A stretch of 64,000 bases of DNA. Origin: Reyranella massiliensis 521 (GTDB lineage: Bacteria; Pseudomonadota; Alphaproteobacteria; Reyranellales; Reyranellaceae). A program made the position numbers and the translations under genes. The DNA lies in contig CAMAYC010000001.1 in the NCBI GenBank assembly GCA_945862125.1, positions 1 through 64,000 of the forward strand, in the 5' to 3' direction. Positions 27,817 to 35,307 of the stretch are shown piece by piece (positions within the stretch are counted from its first letter, which is position 1; every line of letters begins with the position of its first letter). Below the pieces are notes generated by a model. It saw only the letters and a list, made by a program, of their open reading frames with translations. It had not been told where the DNA came from and made no database searches.

Positions 27817-28797
27817 CTATGCCGCGGCGGTTCCGGCCAGGGCGCGCGCCATTTCAGACTTCGCCTCGCGATACTGCTGAATCAGGCGGCGGCAAAGGTC
27901 GGCGGCGGCGGGAATGTCCTCGATGTTCCCGACGCCGTGACCCGCCGTATAGATGTCCTTCCAGCGCTTCTTGTTCTCCGCCGCTGCCACGATCTTGCCG
28001 GGCAGCGTCGTGCGCAGCACGTCGAGGTCGACGCCGGCCGCCAGCAGGCTGGGCGTCAGCCAGTTGGCCGGCGCGCCGTCGATCGAGGCGGTGAGGAAGA
28101 CGTCCGTCGCGCGCGTCTTCAGGATCATGTCCTTGTGCGCGGCCACCGCCATCGCTTCCTTGGTGGCGATGAATCGCGTGCCGATATAGGCGAGGTCGGC
28201 ACCCATCGCCTCGGCCGCAAGTACGTCGCGGCCGGTGGTCTGGCCACCCGCCAGCACGATCGCGAAGTGATCGCCGAGCTGCCGTACCTCGTTCATGAGG
28301 GCAAAGGGATTGATGGTGCCGGTGTGGCCGCCGGCGCCGCCGGCCACGGCGATCACGCCGTCGACGCCGGCCTCCAATGCCTTTTCGGCATGGCGATGGT
28401 TTGCGATATCGTGCAGGGCCACGGCGCCCCAGCCATGGATGCGCTTGATGGCGTCGCCCGGCGCGCCCTTCGACGTCAGCACCACCGGCACCTTGTATTT
28501 CTCGACCAGCTCGAGGTCGCCCGGGTAGCGGGGGTTGGAGGCGTGGACGACAAGGTTCACGGCCCAGGGGGCGGGCTTCTTGCCGGAGTCTTCCAGCCGC
28601 TTCATGCCCTCCTGCATCTCGTCGAGCCAGGCCTGGAATTCCTCGCGGCTCCGCGTGCCATGGGCTGGGAAGCTGCCCATCAATCCTTCGGCACAGCAGG
28701 CTAGGGTGAGCGCGGGGTTGGACACCAGGAACATCGGCGCGGCGATGGCGGGGATCGCCATGCGCTCCATCAGTTTCTTCACTTCAGTGCGTGCCAT
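27817..28797 (-). CDS. Nitronate monooxygenase / NAD(P)H-dependent flavin oxidoreductase
   Basis: FMN-dependent TIM-barrel protein of 326 aa from ATG 28797 (MARTEVKKLMERMAIPAIAAPMF). Typical elements are GLMGSFPAHGTRS near residue 40, the FMN/catalytic motif VAGGAGGHTGTINPFALMNEV near residue 155, and GADLAYIGTRFIATKEA. The family includes nitronate monooxygenases and enoyl-ACP-type reductases, and substrate cannot be set by sequence. The ORF track fuses it with an unrelated upstream frame. It is 58 nt upstream of the ADH gene, the largest gap in the operon apart from the SDR 1-SBP gap. Confidence 0.88.
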   Translation of the reverse strand: MARTEVKKLMERMAIPAIAAPMFLVSNPALTLACCAEGLMGSFPAHGTRSREEFQAWLDEMQEGMKRLEDSGKKPAPWAVNLVVHASNPRYPGDLELVEKYKVPVVLTSKGAPGDAIKRIHGWGAVALHDIANHRHAEKALEAGVDGVIAVAGGAGGHTGTINPFALMNEVRQLGDHFAIVLAGGQTTGRDVLAAEAMGADLAYIGTRFIATKEAMAVAAHKDMILKTRATDVFLTASIDGAPANWLTPSLLAAGVDLDVLRTTLPGKIVAAAENKKRWKDIYTAGHGVGNIEDIPAAADLCRRLIQQYREAKSEMARALAGTAAA

Positions 28798-28799
28798 GC

Positions 28800-29921
28800 T
28801 CAGACCTCTCCCACCGCAGGCGTCGTCGACGTGACGCCTGTGTCGGCCAGTTTCTTCAATTGTGCGTCGTCGTAGCCCAACAGCTCGCGCAGCACCTCGT
28901 CGGTGTGCTGGCCGAGGTCGGGGCCGGGACGTTCGATGCTGATGCCCTTGTTGTCGAGGCGATAGGGCAGGCCTTTCACCAGGCCGCCGCGCTCGTCGCG
29001 AACCAGCGTGACGCCCTGCAAGTTCGTGTCGCGCAGCAGGTCGGCACCGTCGTTGCAGGGCGCGGCAGAGATGCCGCGCGCCAGAAGGGCGGCGACGGCG
29101 CCGGCGCTGTCGAGGTCGGCACAGAAGGCTTCGAGCGAGATATCGGGCCGGTCGAGCGTGACGGCGATCCAGCGCCCATCCTTGCAACGATAGGTGTCCT
29201 GCTGGGCCACGCCTTCTTGCTGGTTGCCGCGCCTTCCGTTGACGCGCGTTGGATCGGCTGCCGCCGCCATTATCTCCTCGCCCAGGGTGAAGGACGCGAC
29301 CTCGCGCTGCGAGAAATCGAGGAACGCGCCCTTGCCGGTCCGCCGCGCCGCCATGACGGCGGAGATCACGATGCCGGTGGCGAACAGCGACACGATCTGG
29401 TCGGGGTAGTTCACGTCCATGCCGGAGATGCGCGGCTCCTCGCCCTCGTAGCCGGTGAGCGAGGCAATGCCCGAGGTGGCGTCGAGCGTGCTGCCGAACG
29501 AGACGTTCATGCGCTCCGGCCCGGTATCGCCCTGGCTGGAAATGGCGGCGAAGACGAGGCGCGGATTGATCGCGCTCAGATCCTTGTAGCCGAGCCCTGC
29601 GCGATCGAGCACGCCGCGGCGGAAATTCTCGACGACCACATCGCAGTGAGCTGCGAGTTCGCGAATGACGCGCTGGCCCTCGGGCGCCTTGAGGTTGAGC
29701 GCGAGCCCGCGCTTGTTGCGGTTGGTGAAGCGGAACTGCGGCGAGCGGTTCCACCAGCCCTCGTCATTGTCGGGCTTGCCGACGACGCGGAAGGGATCGA
29801 GATAGGCGCCGGACTCGATCTTGATGACGTCGGCACCGAGATCGGCCAGCATGGCCGAGGTGTTGGCGCCGGCCGTCAGCAGGCCGAAATCGAGGACGCG
29901 CACACCGGCGAGCGCTTTCAT
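28800..29921 (-). CDS. CaiB/BaiF family III CoA-transferase (second gene of operon)
   Basis: 373-aa CoA transferase with N-terminal LAGVRVLDFGLLTAGANTSAMLADLGADVIKIES. The nucleotide-site motif NRNKRGLALNLKAPEGQRVI and C-terminal GPDLGQHTDEVLRELLG follow. The start at 29921 overlaps the preceding CaiB stop (ATGA). Two consecutive CaiB paralogues suggest a heteromeric CoA transferase, as known for some two-subunit family III enzymes such as benzylsuccinate CoA-transferase. That comparison is by gene order only. Confidence 0.88.
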   Translation of the reverse strand: MKALAGVRVLDFGLLTAGANTSAMLADLGADVIKIESGAYLDPFRVVGKPDNDEGWWNRSPQFRFTNRNKRGLALNLKAPEGQRVIRELAAHCDVVVENFRRGVLDRAGLGYKDLSAINPRLVFAAISSQGDTGPERMNVSFGSTLDATSGIASLTGYEGEEPRISGMDVNYPDQIVSLFATGIVISAVMAARRTGKGAFLDFSQREVASFTLGEEIMAAAADPTRVNGRRGNQQEGVAQQDTYRCKDGRWIAVTLDRPDISLEAFCADLDSAGAVAALLARGISAAPCNDGADLLRDTNLQGVTLVRDERGGLVKGLPYRLDNKGISIERPGPDLGQHTDEVLRELLGYDDAQLKKLADTGVTSTTPAVGEV

Positions 29922-31021
29922 GCCGCGAGCTCCGGGGCTGGCCGCGGGGCGAACGAGCGGCCGTTCCACTGCACGGGGAGCTGCGGCAAGCGAAGCCTGC
30001 CCAACTTCGGATGCGCCATCTCGGTCAGGAATCCACGCGACACATATTGCTCGGTCTCCAGGAGTTCGGCCGGCGAGAAGATCGGCCCGAACGGTACGCC
30101 CTTGGCCTGCGCCGTCTTCTGGATCTCGGCGCGGGTCTTGTCGGCGAACCACGGCGTGATGATCTCGTACAGCCGGGAGATGTTCTCGCGGCGGCCGGCA
30201 CGAGTGTTGAACATCGGGTCGGCGAGGCGCGGATCGCCGATCAGGGTGCGCGTCGCCGGCCACTGGGTGACGGTGTAGACCACGGCCACGTGGCCATCGC
30301 GGCAGGGCACGATCTGGAATTCGGAGTTCCTGCCTTCACGGCCGGGCGAGGTGCCGCCGGCTTCGGCGCCGGAGGCCGCCTTCCAGTTCACCCATTGCAT
30401 CACTTCCGCCAGCGACACGCGGACGACGGGCGCCGCCTGGCCGGCATCGCGAGCGGCGAGGGCGGCGGCCAGGCCTGTGAAAGCGGTGAGGCCCGCGGCG
30501 TAGGAAGCCTGATGCCCGCCCAGACGCAGTGGCTTGCGTTCGGGCTCACCCACCATGTGCAGCAGCCCGCCCAGCGCCATGATCGCGAACTCGCTGACCG
30601 GCCGGGTCGCGGCATTCATCTCGACTGGAAACGCCGCGATCTCGATCGGCGTCGCGCGCGCGTTGCGGAGCAGGGGGGCCACCGTGGCCGGCTCCTCGAA
30701 CAGCACCGCATCGGCTTTGTCGAGCAGGCCGGCCAGTGCGGTTCGTCCGGCATCGCTCGCGAGGTCGAGCACCAGCGAGCGCTTGGAAGTGTTGAGGAAC
30801 TGGAAGAGCGCGCTTTCGCCCTGCGGCAGGAACGGTGGCGCGCGGCGTACCGGATCGCCGCCGGGTGGTTCGATCTTGAGCACGTCGGCGCCGAGATCGG
30901 CCGCGATCTTGGCGGCGAGCGACGTTGCCAGACGCAGGCAGAGCGGCACGTTCGTGTCGTTCACCTCAAGGATCGTGAAGCGGGCCAGCGGCAGGGCGGT
31001 ATCGTCGATCATCTTCTGCAT
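29918..31021 (-). CDS. CaiB/BaiF family III CoA-transferase (first gene of operon)
   Basis: 367 aa from ATG 31021 (MQKMIDDTALPLARF); ATG 31012 is the alternative. Family elements are ATSLAAKIAADLGADVLKIEPPGGDPVRR and the region LFQFLNTSKRSLVLDL. The usual catalytic Asp region is replaced by a short, divergent stretch and C-terminal hallmarks are weak, so it may be a non-catalytic partner of the next CaiB gene. It leads the ten-gene minus-strand operon. Its start faces the divergent luciferase-like gene across 52 nt. Confidence 0.8.
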   Translation of the reverse strand: MQKMIDDTALPLARFTILEVNDTNVPLCLRLATSLAAKIAADLGADVLKIEPPGGDPVRRAPPFLPQGESALFQFLNTSKRSLVLDLASDAGRTALAGLLDKADAVLFEEPATVAPLLRNARATPIEIAAFPVEMNAATRPVSEFAIMALGGLLHMVGEPERKPLRLGGHQASYAAGLTAFTGLAAALAARDAGQAAPVVRVSLAEVMQWVNWKAASGAEAGGTSPGREGRNSEFQIVPCRDGHVAVVYTVTQWPATRTLIGDPRLADPMFNTRAGRRENISRLYEIITPWFADKTRAEIQKTAQAKGVPFGPIFSPAELLETEQYVSRGFLTEMAHPKLGRLRLPQLPVQWNGRSFAPRPAPELAA

Positions 31022-31073
31022 ATCGTGGCGTGTGCTACTGTGCCGGTCTACGGACGAATTTCGCGGGGATTTC

Positions 31074-32288
31074 ATGGCACAGACCGGCAACCACAAGGGG
31101 CTTACCTTCGGCATCTTCCTGGCGCCGTTCCACCGCGTCGGCGAGAATCCGACGCTCGGCATGGCACGCGATATGGAGCTGATCGAGTGGATCGACGAGC
31201 TGGGATACGATGAGGCCTGGATCGGCGAGCATCACTCCGCCGGCTGGGAAACGATCGCCTCGCCGGAAGTCTTCATCGGGGCCGCCATCGAGCGCACACG
31301 CTACATCCGCCTGGGCTCGGGCGTAACCAGCCTGCCGTATCACCACCCGCTGATGGTGGCGAACCGCTTCGTGCAGCTCGATCACATGTCGCGCGGCCGC
31401 ACGATGCTGGGCTGCGGCCCCGGCGCACTGCCGTCCGACGCCTACATGATGGGCATCGAGCCCTCGACCCAACGGCCGCGCATGGAAGAGGCGCTGGCGG
31501 CCATCATGGCGCTGCTGAAGTGCGAGGAGCCGGTCACCATGAAGACCGACTGGTTCGAGCTTAAAGAGGCACGCCTGCACCTGGCGCCCTACAGCTATCC
31601 GCACTTCCCGATCGCCTGCGCCAGCACCATCACACCCTCGGGCATGATCGCGGCCGGCAAGCACGGGCTCGGTGTGCTGTCTATCGGCGCTGGCATTCCG
31701 GGTGGACCGGAGATGCTGGGCAAACAGTGGGGCATTTACGAGGAGACCGCGGCCAAGCACGGCCACAAGGCCGACCGCTCGAAATGGCGCGTGGTCGTGA
31801 ACTGCCACGTCGCCGATGACGACGAGGAGGCGCTGCGCCAGGTCCACAAGGGCGAGCGCAACGAGACCATCACCTATTTCGAGGACACGCTCGGCCGCCC
31901 GCCAGGCCGCGCCGACGATCCGCTGCGCGAAGGCGTCAAGATGGGAACGACCCTCGTCGGTTCGCCGGACACCGTTGCCAAGGGCATCGAGCGGCTGCTC
32001 GGTTTCTCCAGCGGCGGCTTCGGCGGCGTGCTGTTCCGCGCCAACGAATGGGCGACGCGCGAGCAGATCCTGCGCTCCTACGAGTTGTTCGCACGTTATG
32101 TGATGCCGCGCTTCCAGGGTTCGCTCGACACGATCGTCAATTCGAATCAGTGGGCCAAGGACAACCGCAAGGGCATCTTCGGGCCCAACGTGGCGGCGGT
32201 GAAAAAGGCTTTTACCGACGCCGGCCGCGAAGCGCCCGAGGAGTTCCGTGCCCGGACGCCCGGCGCGCGGGATGTCGCGGGGGACTAG
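31074..32288 (+). CDS. LLM-class flavin-dependent monooxygenase (bacterial luciferase-like)
   Basis: 404-aa luciferase-like protein using reduced flavin and O2. Signs are GLTFGIFLAPFHRVGENPTLG at the N-terminus, GYDEAWIGEHHSAGWE near residue 45, SRGRTMLGCGPGALPSDAYMMG near residue 110, and ITPSGMIAAGKHGLGVLS. It resembles the limonene monooxygenase/alkanal group. The ATG at 31074 is chosen because the ORF-track start at 30534 overlaps the divergent CaiB gene. It leads the plus-strand half of the divergent locus, with the thiolase-like and DUF35 genes downstream. Confidence 0.87.
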   Translation: MAQTGNHKGLTFGIFLAPFHRVGENPTLGMARDMELIEWIDELGYDEAWIGEHHSAGWETIASPEVFIGAAIERTRYIRLGSGVTSLPYHHPLMVANRFVQLDHMSRGRTMLGCGPGALPSDAYMMGIEPSTQRPRMEEALAAIMALLKCEEPVTMKTDWFELKEARLHLAPYSYPHFPIACASTITPSGMIAAGKHGLGVLSIGAGIPGGPEMLGKQWGIYEETAAKHGHKADRSKWRVVVNCHVADDDEEALRQVHKGERNETITYFEDTLGRPPGRADDPLREGVKMGTTLVGSPDTVAKGIERLLGFSSGGFGGVLFRANEWATREQILRSYELFARYVMPRFQGSLDTIVNSNQWAKDNRKGIFGPNVAAVKKAFTDAGREAPEEFRARTPGARDVAGD

Positions 32289-32389
32289 GACTGGCGGCAT
32301 CGTTTTTCGGAGCGAAAGAGCGCGCTTTCCTGTGAGCCTCCGATCCCCCAACATGTGCGCCGCACAATGACCAGGGGGATGGCTCACCG

Positions 32390-33562
32390 ATGAGCATCAA
32401 GGGCAAAGCCTATATTGCCGGCATCTACGAGCATCCGACGCGACTCGCGAAGGATATCTCGCTGGCGCAAATCCACGCCCAGTGCGCCAAGGGCGCGCTC
32501 GAGGATGCCGGCCTCACCAAGGACGACGTCGACGGCTATTTCTGTGCCGGCGACGCGCCCGGCCTGGGGCCGATGTCGATGGTCGAGTACATGGGGCTGA
32601 AGCCGCGCCATGTCGATTCGACCGATACCGGCGGCTCTTCCTACGTGCTCCATGTCGGCCACGCGGCCGAAGCGATCGCCGCCGGCAAGTGCAAAGTGGC
32701 GCTGATCACGCTGGCCGGCCGGCCGCGCGCGGAGGGCATGGCGACCGGAACGGTGCCGCGGTCGCGCGGCGGCACGCCGACGCCAGACGAACCGTTCGAG
32801 TTCCCCTACGGTCCGACCGTTGTAAACATGTACGCCATGTGCGCCATGCGCCACATGCACGAGTTCGGCACGACGTCGGAGCAGCTCGCCTGGATCAAGG
32901 TCGCAGCCTCGCACCACGCACAATACAATCCGCATGCGCTGCTGAAGGATGTCGTCACGGTCGAGGAAGTCGTGAACTCGCCGATGATCTCCGATCCGCT
33001 GCACCGGCTCGACTGCTGCGTCATCACTGACGGTGGCGGCGCGATCGTGGTCGTGGCGCCGGAGATCGCGGCCAAGCTCAAGCGGCCCAAGGTCAAGCTG
33101 ATCGGCGCCGGCGAGTTCGTGAAGACCCAGATGGGCGGCAAGGTCGACCTTACCTATTCCGGTGCACGCTTCTCGGGCGCCGCGGCCTTCGCCGAGGCGG
33201 GCGTGAAGCCCGCCGACATCAAGTACGCCTCGATCTACGACAGCTTCACCATCACCGTGCTGATGCAGCTGGAAGACCTCGGCTTCTGCGAGAAGGGCAA
33301 GGGCGGTGCGTTCGTCTCAGACGGCAACCTGATCGCGGGCACCGGCAAGCTGCCGTTCAACACCGATGGCGGCGGGCTCTGCAGCAACCATCCGGGCAAC
33401 CGCGGCGGTCTCACCAAGGTGCTGGAGGCGGTCCGCCAGTTGCGCGGCGAGGCCCATCCCAAGGTGCAGGTCAAGAACTGCAATCTCGCCGTCGCGCACG
33501 GCACGGGCGGTTCGCTCGGCCTGCGTCACGGCAGCGCCACCGTCATTCTGGAGAGGGAGTAG
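32390..33562 (+). CDS. Thiolase-like protein lacking the nucleophilic Cys (Ltp2/SCPx-like)
   Basis: 390 aa with the thiolase fold: AYIAGIYEHPTR at the N-terminus and the C-terminal GHPxxxxG-like SNHPGNRGG and VAHGTGGSLGLRHGSATVIL. At the place where biosynthetic and SCPx thiolases carry the nucleophile Cys, this protein reads STDTGGSSYVL, with no Cys. Such Cys-less thiolase-like proteins (for example steroid Ltp2) act as retro-aldolases with a DUF35 partner, which is encoded 3 nt downstream here. The Cys absence is by eye alignment; an aldolase role is inference. Confidence 0.8.
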   Translation: MSIKGKAYIAGIYEHPTRLAKDISLAQIHAQCAKGALEDAGLTKDDVDGYFCAGDAPGLGPMSMVEYMGLKPRHVDSTDTGGSSYVLHVGHAAEAIAAGKCKVALITLAGRPRAEGMATGTVPRSRGGTPTPDEPFEFPYGPTVVNMYAMCAMRHMHEFGTTSEQLAWIKVAASHHAQYNPHALLKDVVTVEEVVNSPMISDPLHRLDCCVITDGGGAIVVVAPEIAAKLKRPKVKLIGAGEFVKTQMGGKVDLTYSGARFSGAAAFAEAGVKPADIKYASIYDSFTITVLMQLEDLGFCEKGKGGAFVSDGNLIAGTGKLPFNTDGGGLCSNHPGNRGGLTKVLEAVRQLRGEAHPKVQVKNCNLAVAHGTGGSLGLRHGSATVILERE

Positions 33563-33565
33563 ATC

Positions 33566-33961
33566 ATGGCCGATACCAAAGAGCGCAAGCTGCCCGCGCC
33601 GGCCGTGAGCCAGGAGACGCAGGCCTATTGGGATGCCGCCGCCAAGGGCAAGCTGCTGGTGCGCAAGTGCACGAGCTGCGGCCAGGCGCATCACTATCCG
33701 CGCACGATCTGCCCGTTCTGCTTCAGCGACAAGACTGAATGGATCGAAGCATCGGGCAAGGGCACGATCTATTCCTACAGTGTCATGCGCCGCGCCCCGG
33801 TGCCCTACGCCATGGCCTATGTGACCCTGGCGGAGGGCCCGCGCATGGTGACCAACATCGTCGATTGCGACTTCGACAGACTGAAGTGCGAGCAGGCGGT
33901 GAAGCTGGTGTTCAAGCCGACCGACGGCGGCCCACCGCTGCCGATGTTCACGCCGGCTTAA
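33566..33961 (+). CDS. Zinc-ribbon OB-fold protein, DUF35 family
   Basis: 131 aa. A rubredoxin-like zinc ribbon with CTSCGQAHHYPRTICPFCF near residue 36 (two CxxC pairs) is followed by an OB-fold domain with YSYSVMRRAPVPYAMAYVTL. DUF35 proteins act as partners of thiolase-like or SCPx-type enzymes, recruiting acyl-CoA substrates. Its stop TAA overlaps the convergent monooxygenase stop in ttaa. It follows the thiolase-like gene by 3 nt, so it is very likely its partner subunit. Confidence 0.92.
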   Translation: MADTKERKLPAPAVSQETQAYWDAAAKGKLLVRKCTSCGQAHHYPRTICPFCFSDKTEWIEASGKGTIYSYSVMRRAPVPYAMAYVTLAEGPRMVTNIVDCDFDRLKCEQAVKLVFKPTDGGPPLPMFTPA

Positions 33962-35307
33962 GGCGCGACAGCAAAGATGTAGCGGTCGGGCCGCAGCAGC
34001 GCGGCCCGAGCGCCTCGCTCAGCGAGCCAGTCCTGCCCGACACCGGGCAGGAGCACGGCATCCGGTCTCAGCTTTTCCAGCAATGCCGGCTCGCCGACGA
34101 TGGCGAAGCGCTGCCCGATCGCATCGTCCATCAGCCTGCCATCGGCGAGGGTCGGCTGCGGAAAGAGCGCACCGATCAGCGGGCCCGTGCCGTGACCGTA
34201 GCCGGGTCCGAGCTGCGGGGCGGGGAAATCGAAGGTAGTGCTGCCTTCGGCGAAGCGTTGGTTGCGTGCGGCGATCTCCGCCGGATCGGTGGCCTGTATG
34301 ACGGCGCCCAGCCGCACCGCCAGTTCGATGAAGGCCCGCGCGTGCGGCAGGCGCTCGCTTTCATAGGTGTCGAGCAAAGAGTCAGGTGCTTCACTCCGCA
34401 CGACTGCGGCGAGCTTCCATGCGAGGTTGGACGCATCGCGCATGCCGGTGCACATGCCCTGGCCAAGGAAGGGTGGCGTCTGGTGGCAGGCATCGCCCGC
34501 CAGCAGCAGCCGACCCCTGCGCCAGCCCTCCTGCACCACCGAATGGAACGTATAGACGGCGGCTCGCTCGATTTCTGCATCCTCGGGGCCGAGCCAGCGC
34601 GCGATCATGGGCCAGAAGATTTCCGGATCCGTGAGCCGCGCCGGGTCGTCGCCGGGCATCAGCATGATCTCCCAGCGTCGCCGTCGGCCGTTGACGTTGA
34701 CCAGCGTCATGGGCCGCGCCGGATCGCAGAATTGCAGCGAATAGAGCGGCAACGCCTTGGTGCGCGGGCTCTCCGGATCGGCCAGCACGTCGACAACCAG
34801 CCACGGCTGATGCAGGCCGAGATCGACCTGTCGGCTGCCGATGGCCCGGCGCACCAGCGAGCGCGCACCGTCACAGCCGACGACAAAGCGTGCGTCCAGA
34901 TTGTCGACGGAAGTGACTTCCTCGCCGAGATGGACGCGTACATTGGGGAAACGCGCGAGGCCCTGGCGCAGGATTCCTTCGAGGACAGGCTGGTGGAAGT
35001 ACCAGCTTCCCGACCAGCCGTTGGGATCGGGTCGTTCGCTGCCACGCCGGATCATCAGGGTTCGGCCCGACGGTTCCTCATAGCGCGCGCCGTGGGGCGA
35101 GGGCCTGGTCGCCGCGGCGATTCGATTGGCAAGCCCTGCCGCCTGGAAGATGCGCATGACCTCGCCGTCGAAATGCACGGCTCGCGGCAAGGCATGGACG
35201 TCGCGCTCGCGGTCGTAGATGTCGACCGAGAGTCCGGCCTGGCCCAGCAGGTTCGCCAGCAGGGCGCCGACCGGCCCGCAGCCGACGATCGCTACATCGG
35301 TGCTCAG
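33958..35307 (-). CDS. FAD-dependent aromatic monooxygenase (MhpA/phenol hydroxylase-like)
   Basis: Group A flavoprotein hydroxylase of about 449 aa. Visible are TDVAIVGCGPVGALLANLLGQAG, the DG motif FVVGCDGARSLVRRA, and the GD motif LLLAGDACHQTPPFLGQGM. It is shorter than MhpA at the C-terminus. No ATG, GTG or TTG fits a family-like start after the ATG at 35415, which gives a 36-residue low-complexity leader inside the upstream gene. A CTG at 35307, with ggagg 10 nt before it and overlapping the upstream TGA, gives the correct N-terminus. Start is therefore uncertain; the product class is secure. Confidence 0.85.
   Translation of the reverse strand: MSTDVAIVGCGPVGALLANLLGQAGLSVDIYDRERDVHALPRAVHFDGEVMRIFQAAGLANRIAAATRPSPHGARYEEPSGRTLMIRRGSERPDPNGWSGSWYFHQPVLEGILRQGLARFPNVRVHLGEEVTSVDNLDARFVVGCDGARSLVRRAIGSRQVDLGLHQPWLVVDVLADPESPRTKALPLYSLQFCDPARPMTLVNVNGRRRRWEIMLMPGDDPARLTDPEIFWPMIARWLGPEDAEIERAAVYTFHSVVQEGWRRGRLLLAGDACHQTPPFLGQGMCTGMRDASNLAWKLAAVVRSEAPDSLLDTYESERLPHARAFIELAVRLGAVIQATDPAEIAARNQRFAEGSTTFDFPAPQLGPGYGHGTGPLIGALFPQPTLADGRLMDDAIGQRFAIVGEPALLEKLRPDAVLLPGVGQDWLAERGARAALLRPDRYIFAVAP

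Noticed and set aside
27817-29754. 645-aa ORF joining CaiB region and nitronate monooxygenase
   Set aside because: The N-terminal half is a shadow of the CaiB gene. The real start is ATG 28797, and gene order explains the rest.
30534-31073. 180-residue N-terminal extension of the luciferase-like gene
   Set aside because: It overlaps the divergent CaiB gene and has shadow-frame composition; the homologous domain starts at ATG 31074.
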